From Polyodon spathula (Eukaryota; Chordata; Actinopteri; Acipenseriformes; Polyodontidae): a stretch of 64,000 nt of DNA. The notes under the pieces are model-generated. The model was not told where the DNA came from, did not search any database, and worked only from the letters and a program-made list of their open reading frames with translations. Of this stretch, positions 24,202 through 55,381 are shown piece after piece. How positions within the stretch are numbered: the stretch's first letter is position 1; the number at the start of each line of letters is the position of its first letter. The DNA is taken from NCBI RefSeq assembly GCF_017654505.1, contig NC_054549.1, positions 29,933,854 through 29,997,853 on the forward strand, read 5' to 3'. The position numbers were made by a program, and so were the translations under genes.

Positions 24202-26089
24202 ACTCTTTAATTTCCAACTGTTTCACTGGCTCTTATTAGCGCTAATCTTGGACTGTCAATGTTAGTTTAAATGCGTGGTCTTGTGAAACCAGCTGTTAAG
24301 TATTTGTTAGGTTTAACTTTGTCAACTCTGCTCTTCATTCAACTCTCTTCAGGCCCACAATGTCCTTTTGGTAATGGGGGAAGCAGAAGTGATAGAATTT
24401 GAAGTGTGGTCTCACCAGTGGATTGGGCAACCTCATCATAACCTTTTGATTTAAGCAATACACCTTTTGTCTATACTCAAGTATTTTGTTTGCTTTTTTG
24501 ATTGCTTCCCATGCTGTCTGGTTGCTGACGGCGATGAGTCTAATACAACATCAAGGTCTTTCTCCTACATGTTTGTGACCAATGTGTAACACTTTACATT
24601 GGTTGACATAAAATGGCATTTTTCATGTCTCTGCCCAGTTCTATTGGAAATATTGTTTTATCAAATTGTTACAGATTGTTTTCTTGCAACTTGAAGATGA
24701 AGCTGGCCAAGTTGCTATGGTGATAATGACATTCCTTGTGTGAGCCATAGTTTCTGAGAGAAGACCATTATTTTGAATTAGTTTTGTGGAGGTATTTTGG
24801 TTTGTTTGTTTATTTAAACATGTTAGCCAATGGTTCTCTCTGCTGGTGCTCATTGGGAGCTGTCAGTCAATGGGTGACAGTTAGCGATGGCTACGCAGCA
24901 GCACAAACAACTGGGTACAGAGTAATTGCTAGCATGTAAGGTTAGTGAATGATTATAGAAACAGTTTTTTGGATGCACATGAAACCACATGCTGATACAT
25001 GATCTTTATGATGTGAGTGCAAAGTGTACAGCAGTTGTACTGCAGATAAGTTGAACACTTGCTTACCAAGTGGATTAAAAAGAGTGTCTGAATCGGTTTC
25101 AATTAAGGGAACAGACAAGTGGACTGTAATCATTAATTTTTTTTTGTGTGGTCATAAAAATCACATAAGCCAAATAAAGATGGTAAATGACTATGTAAAA
25201 TAATGCAAGCTAGTTACATTAATAAACCCTATGTGGCGCCCCAAACCCCTGCCAAAACACCATTCTCTACCCTCTGCTGTCCTTGGCTAGCTCCCTTTTT
25301 CTAAGTTCTCAGCAATGCTGACTTTGATCTAAATAACCCAGAATGCACAGTGCTGATTTCAAAGTCTTTACATCTGGGTTTGGTGGTGGGGAGTACTGCT
25401 GGTTAATGTTTGAGCAGAACACACGAATGGGCAAGAGCGTACCTTTGACCTGAGCACATCGATAACAAAACATTGTGTTTTGTTTATGTGGAGGAAATGT
25501 AACTCTCCCTCAGCAGGGCTGTGAGAGAGGTGAGGGCCACAAGAAAGCTTTCTATTACCACAAAGTGACCAAGTTATACACTGAGGCCACTTGGAATGAA
25601 GAGGCAGGCTTGTTTACATTGGACCACACATTACATGATATACATAACTGATCCAAAGTGCAGCCAATTGATCTGTAGATGAGTTTTAGTAAAGGAGCAC
25701 ATTTCCAAAGGTGGTATGTCTATCTATTTCATATTAATCACAGTGTCTTAGAAACATTACATCTGCCATCAATAATACAAATATTGGTTATGGGTTACCT
25801 CTTCGTATCACTGAATAAATTTGTATACCTATGAACTTTTGCTATTCATTTGTTTTGTAGGGTCATGAAAAAAGTTTAGTGGGGAGCAATGAGCAATTCA
25901 ACAAAATTAAAAGGACTTTCAGCACTGTGCTCCAGTATTGTATACTGAATGCAAAGCTGCAGTCTGACTGTTCCAATAAAGAAAGACATTTGCACTTGAA
26001 GAACTTTTTCATCCATAACTAGAACAACGCATTCACAATGGACACTCCATTATATGGTGATTTCAAAATATTTAAATATACTAATTTAT

Positions 26090-26094
26090 TTATA

Positions 26095-26139
<45 letters not shown>
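26090..26139. repeat. (TA)n microsatellite
   Basis: TA dinucleotide run in the SLC38A3-GNAI2 intergenic region. Confidence 0.95.
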
Positions 26140-26141
<2 letters not shown>

Positions 26142-26989
26142 AAAAACACAAGTATGCCACAGCATTGTCTAAATGAACAATAAACAGAACCAAGCTTGAA
26201 CACCATTAAAAATGACTACATTTGTTTTATTGTCAGTCTAAAACTGCCCCTAATTGCTATTTACACTATACAAGCTAGACATGTAACAGGAATATAAAGG
26301 GTTTGCATTTATATACATTATTTATAAATGCTGTTGTGTAAGCCCAAATACATACAATTGTTATCTACTTATTCACCCTCATTTTTAACATTTTTATACC
26401 CTTGGTGTATAGATCAGTACTCGCTTGAGGATTTTCAGTCCATTCGGGCCTGGGGCCCTGTTCTTGTCTCGGTTATTGAATTGAGCAGGCCAGAGCCCTG
26501 TTCCAATTAGGTCTTTAGTGTTAACAGGTGTTCAATTAGGTCATCAGGGAGCTGGTTGAATAAAGTTCCTGGATTAGAATGGACTAAAAAAAAAAGCCAC
26601 AAGTGAGAATGGCAACTCTTAACAAAGACTACAACTGTGTACCATGAGGCAAGAACTCAAAACGTACTGCTTAATTTCCCAAGAAACTTAGTCGTATGAG
26701 GTTAGAGATCAAAGTCAAGGTCGCCAGCACATACATTGTTTATACTGCACAACACTGCAAGTATGAAGTCACTACCTCAAGAGCCTTTCACTATAGCAGC
26801 AGCAACTTTGTGAAATTACCGAGACGAAACGGTTCGTTTTTCTTGTACAATACCCATGATCAAACTGTGTGTACCAAGTATGAAGCCAATATCTCAAATG
26901 CCTTTATCATAATTTGGAATCTTCCCTTATAAAAATTTACTACGTTATTTTTGCACAGAATTATATCATACTTTTCCCATTGTTATAAC

Positions 26990-27257
26990 CAGTGGTGTAG
27001 TCCTAAATCAGAAAGTACCGGAACAGCAAAAAACAGATTTTCTTAAGCAAAAATTACACAAATTAATGTTTTTTTTGTTCATGGAGCTTCAGGTAACATT
27101 TAATTGGTAGGCCTAATTTTACACTACATTCTGAATACATTTTCAAGGACCTACTAGATTTGATCTCATCAAAAAAAAAAAAAAAACACAGTGGTTCTGG
27201 TACTGTAAATTGTGAGAAAAAAAACAAAGCAAATAATTAATCAATTAGTTTATTGTG

Positions 27258-27288
<31 letters not shown>

Positions 27289-27978
27289 AATGTGTAGCAC
27301 ATATGTATGCTTTTGTAAAATATATAACATCTTAAATAGAAGTGCGGTTTTTGACTGGTTTAAAAAACACGATTAGCCTACTTTTTGGTGGGGTGTTGAA
27401 AAAAAAATGTCACCGCTGCCCTTGATCAACCTACCGAGCTAATTCAGAGACACAAGGAAAACATGGACAAAATCCAGCCCACTGCCACCTCATTCCTCTC
27501 CCACCAAATACACAAAGCAGCTTTAAACCAGTGTTTATGGCCAGTCGTAGGATGCGCTTTTGCTCACAGCTGTCTTCGTCATCGTGTTTACTAAAAAAAT
27601 TGTTGGACTTCTTAAACTTTAGTACTGTAGTTTGCAATACAAGTTCCTAATGTTCTCTTCATTGCATCACAAGGACGGCTGACTGAATCAGACAGTTGTG
27701 TGTGACTTGACTCTGTAAACATTTAAAATATGCGCCGGTTATCGGAGACTCCAATTCGTGTACCATCGGAAGTGGCACGTAGGGAATCAGATTTTTTGGT
27801 TCCTCATGCCTATTCAATGGCATGGTATAGAAAGAAGCTGTCAGCAGTCAGGAGCTTTATAAGCATTTTCATAACAAATCGGTAAAGACTCTAAAGTTAA
27901 TTATTAAGTCAAGGTTGTACCTATAGAAAAAAGTACCGGAACAGCGTTACAGCGCGTTCCGCCTCGACTACACCACTG
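26990..27978. mobile_element. 989-bp non-autonomous hAT-like transposon
   Basis: Terminal inverted repeats CAGTGGTGTAGTC at both ends, with a subterminal inverted match (gtaccggaacag near 27016 and 27931). Target duplication GTTATAAC (26982-26989) against GTTATAAT (27979-27986), 7 of 8. A 68-codon minus frame (27431-27637) starts with a KKSNNFFSK motif faintly like the N-terminus of ZBED-type hAT proteins, but no DDE or hAT dimerisation domain is present. Confidence 0.82.
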
Positions 27979-28550
27979 GTTATAATTTGCATTTACAAGA
28001 GTTTACCCTGGTTTGCCAAGTTTAATAATATTCTTTACCATACCTTGCTATCACTATGCTTTATTACACTTTGCTATGTCTTACAATGGTAAACTTTTAG
28101 AAGGAATATAGAAATCAGAAAGTCACATGTCAACATCAAAGGTGATTTGGCCAAATGAGTATAATAACACTAAAAATATTATTTTAAATGGCTTATGAAA
28201 TTTTAGTAGTGGAATGTGTGATGTTATACATTTCTAAAAAGTGAGTTCTGAGATTGCAGCCTTCCAGCAGGAGTAGAATAATGACTTTACGGCTCTCTTT
28301 CCCCAGTTGAGGCCAGTATCTTCAGCTCCAGGTTTTTAACACAGTTTGAACTTGTTTCCACTTACCTGTACAAATAGCATTTGAACCGATCTGGATCCAA
28401 AATGAGATTTGGAACCAAATAAATGGATTTTACACAATCCAGTTTCAAGGGACAGCTTTGGAGACTTGGAAACACTTTCAGATTATTCTCGGGTTCTACC
28501 TGTCCCAGTACCTGTCCCATCAGGGTTGCATTTTATCACCATTAAATAGC

Positions 28551-28601
<51 letters not shown>

Positions 28602-28602
28602 T
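28551..28602. repeat. (TAA)17 microsatellite
   Basis: Perfect trinucleotide run downstream of SLC38A3. Confidence 0.97.
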
Positions 28603-29944
28603 AAAAATAATTAAAACACCCAAGTTAAAAAAAAAAACGCAATGCTAGTTTCTAGAAGTGCATGCATATTTTGGTGAATTAAAACATACTATAGTTAACA
28701 AGAGGCCAGTTTTTACAGAGTTTGATAAAACTCCTAAACAAAGCCATGTCTATAAATTAAGAAATCAATTATACAATAGACGTAACATCCTCTATTGCGA
28801 ACAGCAATAAAAAAAAAAAAATAACCCAACAAATTGTCTATTAAAATAGGACTGGGTAAAATATAAACAGGCTTCTTGCTTAGGAATAGCACTTTTTAAG
28901 TGCAGCTTTCCAAGGCTGGAATTAAAATAACAACAATGTTGTAGTTTACTGTAATCTGCTTGTAGTGCCAGGGTTCTGTATTTGGTGTATTCTGTTCAAA
29001 GTGCCATAGCTAAGAGACAAGCACATTGAGCTTTAATATGTATTAACCCGATTGCACTGAAAACATTAACACTGAGAGTCAGTTACTGGATGCGTTGTCA
29101 CTTAAGCTAAAATTCGACAGTACCTAAGCCACCTGTCTACTTACAAATTCACCCCAGTTTTAATCATAGGATCAACTTGGATTTGACAATTCCTATGCAT
29201 CTTATGATGTGTGCTAATAAAGTCACAATCTTTTAAAGGCACTGTTTTGTACTGTTTTGCTAGGGAGACCGGGCTGACTGTATGCACGTTTGTTAGGAGT
29301 TATACTTTTCACAGTTCTACTTGTAAAATAACTTATCATTTCAGCCTTTATATAAGCTCTGATATAAAACGTCACTGTGCATCATTGGTGTCTGTACAGT
29401 ATTAGCAATACTTTATAGGGATTAGGGTTAACATGGGGTTAGGATTAGGAAGGTGTTGTGAAGAGTTGCACTTTTCTAAAAGTCTGTCTGAGCCCTATCA
29501 TAAGTTTTAGCATGAACAAACTGGGTACCCCCATACCCTTTAACTGGAAGTATACAGGTTTGCTTGGCATCACTGTCATAACATCACAGAGCAAGAAAAC
29601 CTAAACTGCTTTAATACCAGCTTATATTTATATATGGGGAATTCCTAGACTTGGCAGGCTGACAAAAATCATATCGACCTGAAGAAACAAGTATGTTTGT
29701 AAATATGTGCTTTTGCAAATTAGCATGCCTCACCACCACCCCACCACCCTCCCAAAAAGAAAAAAAAAATAGAATCAAGCTGGTTTATCCTTGTAGTTTC
29801 TTCTCTATTATCTACAGTAAAATGTGTAATTAAAATTTCAGGCATTGAGATAGGGTAGGTTGATCCATTTGCAAAGCCGAGATTTTACAGTCCCGTATCC
29901 GAGGGTTCCACTTTAGTGCATCTTCCCAGTGATATTTCTAACCC

Positions 29945-47146
<17,202 letters not shown>

Positions 47147-47235
47147 TGCTTCCCTTGCTGCTGACTGACGAGAGCCCAGATTCCCTGTTCAGATTCCTGT
47201 CTTACCGACCAAGTCTTTGCTTCTTCTCTCAGGAG
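47147..47235 (-). promoter_or_regulatory. SLC38A3: SLC38A3 5' UTR with candidate splice acceptors
   Basis: Immediately upstream of the start codon, minus-strand acceptor-like sequences occur at about 47233 (CTGTTACAG|CTCC) and about 47160 (GTCAGCAG|CAAGG). A donor-like GGTAAGA lies between them near 47205. One of the acceptors probably joins a distant non-coding first exon, as in mammalian SLC38A3. Which one is used cannot be decided from sequence. Confidence 0.4.
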
Positions 47236-48545
47236 CTGTAACAGGGACATAACAGATAATGACATCTCTGCCAGGCCCTGCAAACAACCGGTAGAAGCCA
47301 CAGGCTGGTACCCATCGAATGCTGAATTTAATTTGACAGTCATATTAATTTAGTCACGCCTTGGAAGTAAATGTTTACATAACTAAAAGGGTGCAGCCTA
47401 TTGAGGAGAACAATGCAAATGAGATTAAATGTATTTACTAATTTTTATCCAGCAAGGCCTATTGAGTTTAAATTCACTTTTACAAAAGAAACCTGGACAC
47501 AGGGTGGCTGTCTACGATAAAATCATAACATAGACCTTATTAGTCCAAAGTAGGTAAATGTTCAAAGTCATAAGCTCAGCTATACCTATAAACTGCACAT
47601 GAATACAACAGTTATATTCCTAACAGAAACACATACTAAATTACACAGTATGTGATAAAGGAAAAGCAACCTTGCTTTACTTTCAGAATATCGACCTGAA
47701 CCTATTTCTGTACACATTATTGCAGAGGTAAAAACTCACTGAAAGCTGACATGATTTGTGAACTGCGAGAGCCTGCTTGAATCTACTTTCATTGAAGGAG
47801 CAATGCCCAATATGATCCCATAATGAAAATATCATGTATACAGCAACAGTATTTCCAAAGAACACCTGTGATACAAGATCTTGTTTTAAATGTTTTTATA
47901 ACCAATTATTGTTTAAGGTACATTTTCTTTGACTTGACTACAGCAATGTTCCTACAAGGGAGTCATTTTCATGTATAAACAAATGTAATTTATTGCACAT
48001 GCATTTTTTATGTTGGTCGGTTCTTGTTTCTTGTTTCCTTAATGCCAATTTAAGAACCACACAACATATTGGTCAGTAGTTAGTTTGCAACATCTGTTTT
48101 TTTTTTATTAGTATTGCAACATCCACAGCTATCGAATTTACCACTGTACTGTGGTAGAACCAGAATTATAAAGGTCAATTCAATTGGTCAAAATATTGTA
48201 CAAATATGGAGAGCACGTAGTGTACTGTAGCGAGACTGTTAGAGGAGTCCTACAGTATAGCATGGGGGCGTGTAGTGAAAACTGTTTTAAAAAGCAAAAC
48301 ATATGAAATACAGACCATGAGGAAAACCTTGATTTAAGCTATCAATTTAATCACCAACACCTGTGTAGAAACTGGTTTTTCACCCCATGTGTGGGTTTTA
48401 TTCCTGCTGGGAATTCTGGTTTGGTGGGAATTGGAAATCACATTTACTGGTTTCCAGCTGATTACTGAGGGTATTCTTGTATTCAAAATAAACACATTTA
48501 CAGCAGAGGTCCATTTAACTGAAAAATCCTTGAGGTCAGCATGTA

Positions 48546-48549
48546 TGCA

Positions 48550-48583
<34 letters not shown>

Positions 48584-48588
48584 TTTAC
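48546..48588. repeat. (AT)n and poly-T tract
   Basis: A short TA run followed by about 20 T. Just downstream (48632-48690) a degenerate tandem of accagctta units is seen. Confidence 0.9.
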
Positions 48589-51500
48589 AAAGGGGGCCTT
48601 TATTCGCTTTTTCCTTGAACAAGCACAGCTACCAGCATGACAAGCTGAAAACCTGCAAAACCAGCTTAGACCAGCTTAAAACCAGTGCTGGCCATAGCTT
48701 GAATTTCTTTGTCTGTTTTTTTTTGTTTTTTTTTTTAATTAGGAAGGAATTAACAAAATGGCAGTATTCTCAACATTCTGTGTCTTAACCTTTTCTTTGG
48801 CATATCACTCTGTTTTTTTTCCCTGCTTTTGAATGTGTGGGTTTTGTTATATTATTAAAACATCAAACATTTAAGAGGTGAATCAGGACTGGTATATAAA
48901 CCCTGTCGTGTTTTCTTCACTCCCCTCTGTTAATGGTTCCCTGAGCCACGTTATCACACTGCTGCACAGTTAGGGCCTTCAGTTTGCCTGGCTGAAGCTC
49001 GGCAACGTGGATGGGCAGCAAAGTACCACACACAATGGTGCACGTTGTATCGTTTCCTGGGAACTGCCAGGGAAACAGTGGCACTATTATATCCACGTCA
49101 TTATGCTTTGGCTTGTGGTGCAGTGGCACTTGAGGCCTGAAAAGGTAATTCAGTGCTCCTTAATTGAGGAAGGCAACCTGAAAGAATGGCTGCCAAGGCC
49201 TCTGTTTCCTCATAACTGTTTCCTTCAATGCAGGGGCACCGCACCATATCCGGGCTCCACCAATCACACTTGAAACAACAAGCGCACTGTGTGGCGGAAT
49301 GTAGGCCAGGAGAAACGTGAGGGCTTGGCAGAGCTGGGGGCTGATGGAGTAGCTTCAATCTACCTAATGAACGGGCTGGCAGGCACAGGGGGGTGGTAGG
49401 GGGTCTAGTGACTGTGAAAAGTAGAGGACTGTCAGTAGTGAAGAGAAAAGCACAGCAGCTCTGCATTTATAAAGCAGATATGCATTTCAGCATACTTTAA
49501 TGCTTCAGGTTCAGAGGTTCATAATTGTAATATTATAGTAAACCAATGGAATTTTTCGATACAGTTCAAGTTCTCTGTATACCACTGGGCAGGAACAGAG
49601 CATTCCAGCACAAGATTGAGTATACTGACCAATTTATAATTAGACTGCCAAAAATAAAGTTTGAACTGATTTAAAGATCAGGATCTATTTACACTTCAAC
49701 CTATTAATATAACCCACTCTTAAACAGATACCCTGTTGAGCTGTTTGAAATGTTGTTTCCATCTTCCATCTTGAATTGGGACTCGGCTCTGGATCAGACT
49801 GGAAAAGCTGTTCCAAAGAAGTTCACAAAGATTCTTTCTGATACACTACAGAACTTGTACTTATTGATGCCTTATCCTAAGATAATGTAAGCTTGTCTAA
49901 ACTCTCCATTCTCAGCCATCTCACTCTGATCATGCTAAACACCCAAGTGTCTTGTCCCTACATCTTAAAGATCCTCAAATGAAAATGAACACAGGTCCAA
50001 AGCGGTCAGACCCTCATTACTCCAGCCATGCTCTTCTCTCATCTGAGCTCCTGGGATAATCTTCCTGCATTATACTGTGGGTTGGGATCAAGGCTCCCAG
50101 CCTGTAAACTTCATTAAGTCTGCACAGTAATATCTGCACTGCTTGATAGGTAAACGGAGATCTGCTCTGTCCTTAGGGTCGAAGGATTAGCTGGGCTCTT
50201 TAACACAACAGGCGTCATTGCTTCACAGCAAGTACGCAAAGCTTTTTTTATTACACTGGATTCTATGGCAAGCTTGATTGCTGTATTTTTGGTCATCAAC
50301 ATTGTGGACTGAGACAGCTGTGGAGATACATGCTCCAGGGAGCTAAAAGCCCAGGATACAGTGTCTGTGAAAGGGGAGGGACTAGCAGCGCTGATACTGT
50401 CTGTCTGTCAGTGTCTACAGGTCTGGTTCAACACAGGATGGATTGGGAAACACTATGGCATATTAACTGTTTAAACATTATTTCAAAATGATCTGACAGC
50501 GTCTTCAATTCCAGCTCCAGACAACTAACACCATTTGCTGGTTTGGAGTTGAAATGTAACATGCTCATTTCAACAAAATGTATCCATGTGCATTGTATCT
50601 AACACATAGGTTTAAATATGCAATATACCATAGAGTGAAAGCCTGGATCCACTTACATCTTCTGCCTTGAATAATTAAATGTAATTTATGAAATGGATTT
50701 ACTGGATTAACAAATGAAATCCTACACCATTTACCACGGAGTATTTAATAGGGCATGTAATATACAAGTATGACCATTAGCATAAAGCAATTGCACAACG
50801 TATTACTATGGAGTCGAGTCAACCTAGAGTTCAAAAAAGATTCTGCTTTTTCAGACCTATTATATTGACTTCACTTGCACTGCTAGAGTTGGTAGTGGGA
50901 GGCGACTGGCTCGGTTTAGATCAAATGAATACATCCCAGTACCGTGATTGTGAATGCAGCTACAATGCAGTCACACTGCAGCATGCAGTTTCCTTGATAG
51001 AACAGTGACATTTGATGCCATTTAGTGTTACTGGACCAAACAAACTCATGAGTCATGACAAACGAAAATGCACTGCAATGGCCTGGTTCATGTACTGTAA
51101 CGCACATTTGAGAAAAAAAGGTTACTTTCCCTAGAAGAAAAAGAAGAAGAAAAAAGTGGGGCAATACAACTTTTAAAGGAAATAGTTTTCTTATCAGTAA
51201 TTTTGATTTTATTTTACTCAACAGTCAGTTTTTACAACAGTAATTACAAAAGGAGTGACCATTAGCAGAGAAATAGAACACGGTTCATTTTAACCCCGAC
51301 ACCTGGTTTAACTGCAGTGAAAGAGCATTTAATTGAAACAAAATCCAGTCATTCCAAATGAAAAGAAAGTTGAGGTCATTAAGGGTGTTTTTTGGTGTTG
51401 AACTCAGACTGTTATGTTTTGATCATCTAATTGAATGGGAGTCTAACTCCAAATGAGGGTGTAGCTTTTGTAAAACTCCAGCCATTAATATTTTTCTATT

Positions 51501-52822
51501 AAAAGCTGGATGACGCACTGTAGCAGATTATATTTGTAGGGGAAAAAGGTTTGTAAACCTGATACCTAACTTTTTAATTTAGGAATAATTTTTTTTTTTA
51601 AAACTGCTGGGATTAATAACTTAATGGACAACAAAAGGTTCACGCACATCTGAGTACTGAAATGGGTTCCAATAAGTTTTTAATACCTGGATTGACTTCT
51701 CAGAATCAGCTAAATCAAACAGTGCACCACAGGGATCAAAAATAAAACCAGTGTATAATATCCCGTTACCGGAGCACACTTTCAATGCCAATACCAGCTG
51801 CTGCTGAGCTCTGGGAAATTCAAGTAACTTTGCTCCCCAATTTAGAGGCTTTTATGTTTGAATGACACATGTGTAATCCATGCTGATAGCAAAGGCAGGG
51901 GAGGGGCGGCAGCAGTTTTGTATTTTTTCGATGAAAGCAAACCGCAGATCAATCCATTTCGAAGTAACATCAGGCTGCTTGCGAATTTCCTGAATGTTTC
52001 CTGCTGGTGTGGACCAGTGACTGGCTATTGTTATTTATCTGTAATATTAAAACCAGAGCTTGTGCCAACCAGGTGTGACTCTACCTGCCCTTGACAAGCA
52101 GTGTACAATGTATCAGATCCAAGAAGCTTGATCAGCATGTAAACTATGACACATTGCAAGGGAGCCTGGGAAAAGCATGGGCAAGAGCACATTTGCCAAG
52201 GGAAACTTTTTATGGACGCAGACAGACCGTGCAGCCAGTTCCTCTCCTTTGACCAGCACTACATCAACAAATGATCCTGCTGTTGTACCTGCCATATGGA
52301 CAGTCTGTTCTTTCCCTTTCCCTGGCAGCTCACTACACTTTATTACCGTGTCTGCCTTCCTTAAGCCACAAATATTGAAATAGATTTTTCTCTTGACATA
52401 GGCACAGCTCAGTAGATAGTGAGTCACACCCTCTGCTATCACTAATATTGCACAGCTGTGTTTCCCTCCCTAGTTTCTCAGAAGCATTGTGGTTCCAGCA
52501 CATATTAGTATCAAACCAGGAATATAACTGAACTTCTCAATGTCACCATCCCCAGTACAAAAGTGTTGTAGAAATAGTGTTATTGGTACCCCAAGTCCAG
52601 GGTTTCACATAACTTTTACTTTTAAGGTTTTCATGCAAATACCAGCAGAAATGGTTTGGTTCTCACCCAAAATAGGGGTCATTATCCAGCTCCAACTCTT
52701 CCTCCGACAGTTCAAACAATTGGCATGTTAAGGATCCGGGGTGCAAATTTGTAGACTCTAGTGCACGGGTGCCTCATATAGTGCGAGGGACATTAAATTC
52801 TGGCGCCAGAAGACATGTTTAA

Positions 52823-52827
<5 letters not shown>

Positions 52828-52890
<63 letters not shown>
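52828..52890. repeat. (ATT)21 microsatellite
   Basis: Perfect trinucleotide run in the region upstream of SLC38A3. Confidence 0.97.
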
Positions 52891-52891
<1 letters not shown>

Positions 52892-54690
52892 ATACGTTAG
52901 CAACCACTCAGTCTGGACTACTCAAATGAACTCAAATGAATCATCCACACTCATGATTGTGTGGTTTGAGAAGTTGAAAGGGGGGATCCATTGGGATGCT
53001 ATTTAATAATTAAGCTGCAGTGCTAAACTTTCAGAACAGTTTCAGCGGTCATCTTACACATATGAATATGCATGAGGCTGATAGGCGGGATTGATATTTG
53101 TTTTGAAATGTTGACATGTGGAAACCCGCACTCACAAGCAGCTCTGTTTAATGGCAGTGTCAGAGACAACAACAATAGTTTACGAATGTTTAAGTTGGTG
53201 TCCTGGTTGCTGTATATTACAATTTTTAACAAATCATCACGCATTTTTTATTTCAAAAGCCTACCACCAACTCCAGCCCTGGCGATTCAAAAGCAAAAAA
53301 CTTCTTCACTTCCTTCGTGTTTTACGGTATATTTTACATTTTTGCAGAGTTTCCAACCTGCAAGTACGACTCGAAACGCAGCTTTTCCTCATTGGAAACT
53401 GACTCTGGCAGGGCTAGTATACAACTTGCATTTTCCACATAAAGGAAAACATTTATTAAGAAGCCACACTGATGAGGAAACATCCACTCGTTCATTTGTC
53501 ATGGGCAACAATGGAATGCCAGACACACAGCAGGCAGGGCACCCCACGCCACTCATGCCAGGCAGTGCTAGCTTCGGAGTATCATCAATCATGTGGCTGG
53601 TGACAACAAGCCAAGTGATTGTTTCCTGCTCCCCTCCTTCCCTTTCTTCCAAGTCACAACCATTCACCTCAGCAACAAGGGGACACCACCCCAGCTTACA
53701 GTGCTGGGGTGGTGGGGTCCCACACACCAGGGCATACAGTAAGGCAATCACTTTGATTTAACTAGGTAATTGAGACAACATAGTGTAAGGTGAGGGTGCC
53801 AGACTGGATGGTGATCCACAGTACAAACATTCATACATTTATTTCTCTGCTTACGAACTACATAAACACACATCTTCTGCATAAACCTAACAAGGCTTGT
53901 TGGGGCACAGTATTCGTTCTACCCTTCTCCTCTGTCCTTACCAGGTAGCAATATAGCTGCAATGCCTCATTAACCTCAGACTGACCCTGACACCAGCCAG
54001 TCCTGAACAATCTAAAAGGGGTGGGGCTGACATTTATTAAAGATATATGGGTCTTAAAGGGATCATTGCAATACATACAGTATATCTACCTTTGTTAACA
54101 GGACAAGAACTCTACAGGAGTTGAACTATTTATCTAAAGCACCTGCCATAGCACGAGGTCCATGGGCAGCCAGGACAGGACTAAAGCCATAGGCTGACAC
54201 TGCAAGGAGTTGCGGTTTTCAAAGGATTTATACTAGAGAGGGCATTATCTCAATATAAAATATGACATAAATCCATACAGGTGATAAAAGACCACTCCTT
54301 GAGGATCAACTGTTTCAGATTGGAGGTGGAAATCTGCAACACTGTTCTCGATCACAAAACCGCTCAGTGACAGACCTCTTTAACTTAAGCTAACTTGCAT
54401 CGATAGCGGAAAAACTGAAGGTGACTACCTTATTTTACCTTCAAGAGTGCCAAGAAATTACAGCTTGGAAAAAGTAAGCCTTGTTTTCTCAGACAAGTAA
54501 AACAGCAATATAGCCTACTGTTAAACAAGAACTGGTAAAACTGGAGTTACTGTAAAAGTGGTATGTAACAGTTTATATAAAGGCATGCTTTCCTACATTT
54601 TCACATTAGCCTAGGTTCAATTAGTCTTTGATTAGAACCAGTACTGGGCACTGATGTTGTTCTACAGTAGTTCAATAACCTTTGTAATTT

Positions 54691-54805
<115 letters not shown>

Positions 54806-55381
54806 AGTACCATCCAACATGCATTGGGATAGACTTGTGGGAGGGTAAATGTTGGACCGGCTGAAACCTACAGTATTATACAGTATAGCATTTAGAATAT
54901 TAGAATCAGTCAAAGTAGCCTTATTTGGAGCACCAAGTAAATGCAGAGATAAAAAGGCATCCCATTATTACGAAAGTAAACTCACCTAAAACACTATGAA
55001 TTGGTGTCACATACCCCAATTGGTACTAATCTTGGACTACTTTACATAAGGCAATATTAGGTAGTCCAATGGGGGTCTGTGAAACCCTAGGTATATGTTT
55101 CAGTCAGTGTTCTTTCTGTTTAAAAACCAAAGTCCTCAATTAACTCAGTTGTGGATGCACTTGATAACTGAACCACTCATCTGTTGTTCTGGATATACTG
55201 TAGACTAAGAAGGGAATGCACAATATATGTATGATCCTTGTAAATGCATTTAATACAGATCAGATGGGATGGCTATGTTTTTCCCCTACTCTTATTGGAT
55301 TTGTTAAATGTATTCCTCTATTAGAATAACACGTACAACGTTAAACCCATTTCATCCAATCTAATTAGACAGGAGGCGAAC

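Larger units (their letters stand above)
23027..24700 (+). repeat. Old retroelement-like repeat, interrupted by younger insertions
   Basis: Begins near aaacgagaggaggtcatttg and ends near tctctgcccagttctattgg, both strings that I recall from a widespread vertebrate retroelement-derived repeat (CR1/L2-like 3' region; exact family not checked). It is broken at 23183-24206 by a TTAA element and an LTR. Removing these restores ccacTTAAtttccaactg, which continues the expected repeat. Much decayed. Confidence 0.55.
20901..29944. other. Intergenic region between SLC38A3 and GNAI2
   Basis: About 9 kb separating the SLC38A3 stop codon from the GNAI2 upstream region; its right end must include the SLC38A3 3' UTR, whose length cannot be read. 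No coding exon was recognised. It holds several mobile-element remains described separately (21.76-22.13 kb, 23.03-24.70 kb, 26.99-27.98 kb), an (AT)n tract near 26.1 kb and a (TAA)n tract at 28.55 kb. Possible poly(A) signals for SLC38A3 (AATAAA on the minus strand) occur at 28060-28065 and 26226-26231, but neither can be chosen over the other. Around 28.0-28.1 kb is an old dispersed repeat that resembles 31.72-31.86 kb. Confidence 0.7.

Noticed and set aside
49007..49466. Overlapping 88- and 121-codon frames on opposite strands.
   Set aside because: No family resemblance or consistent codon pattern; a TATA-like string at about 48891 is not enough to call a gene.
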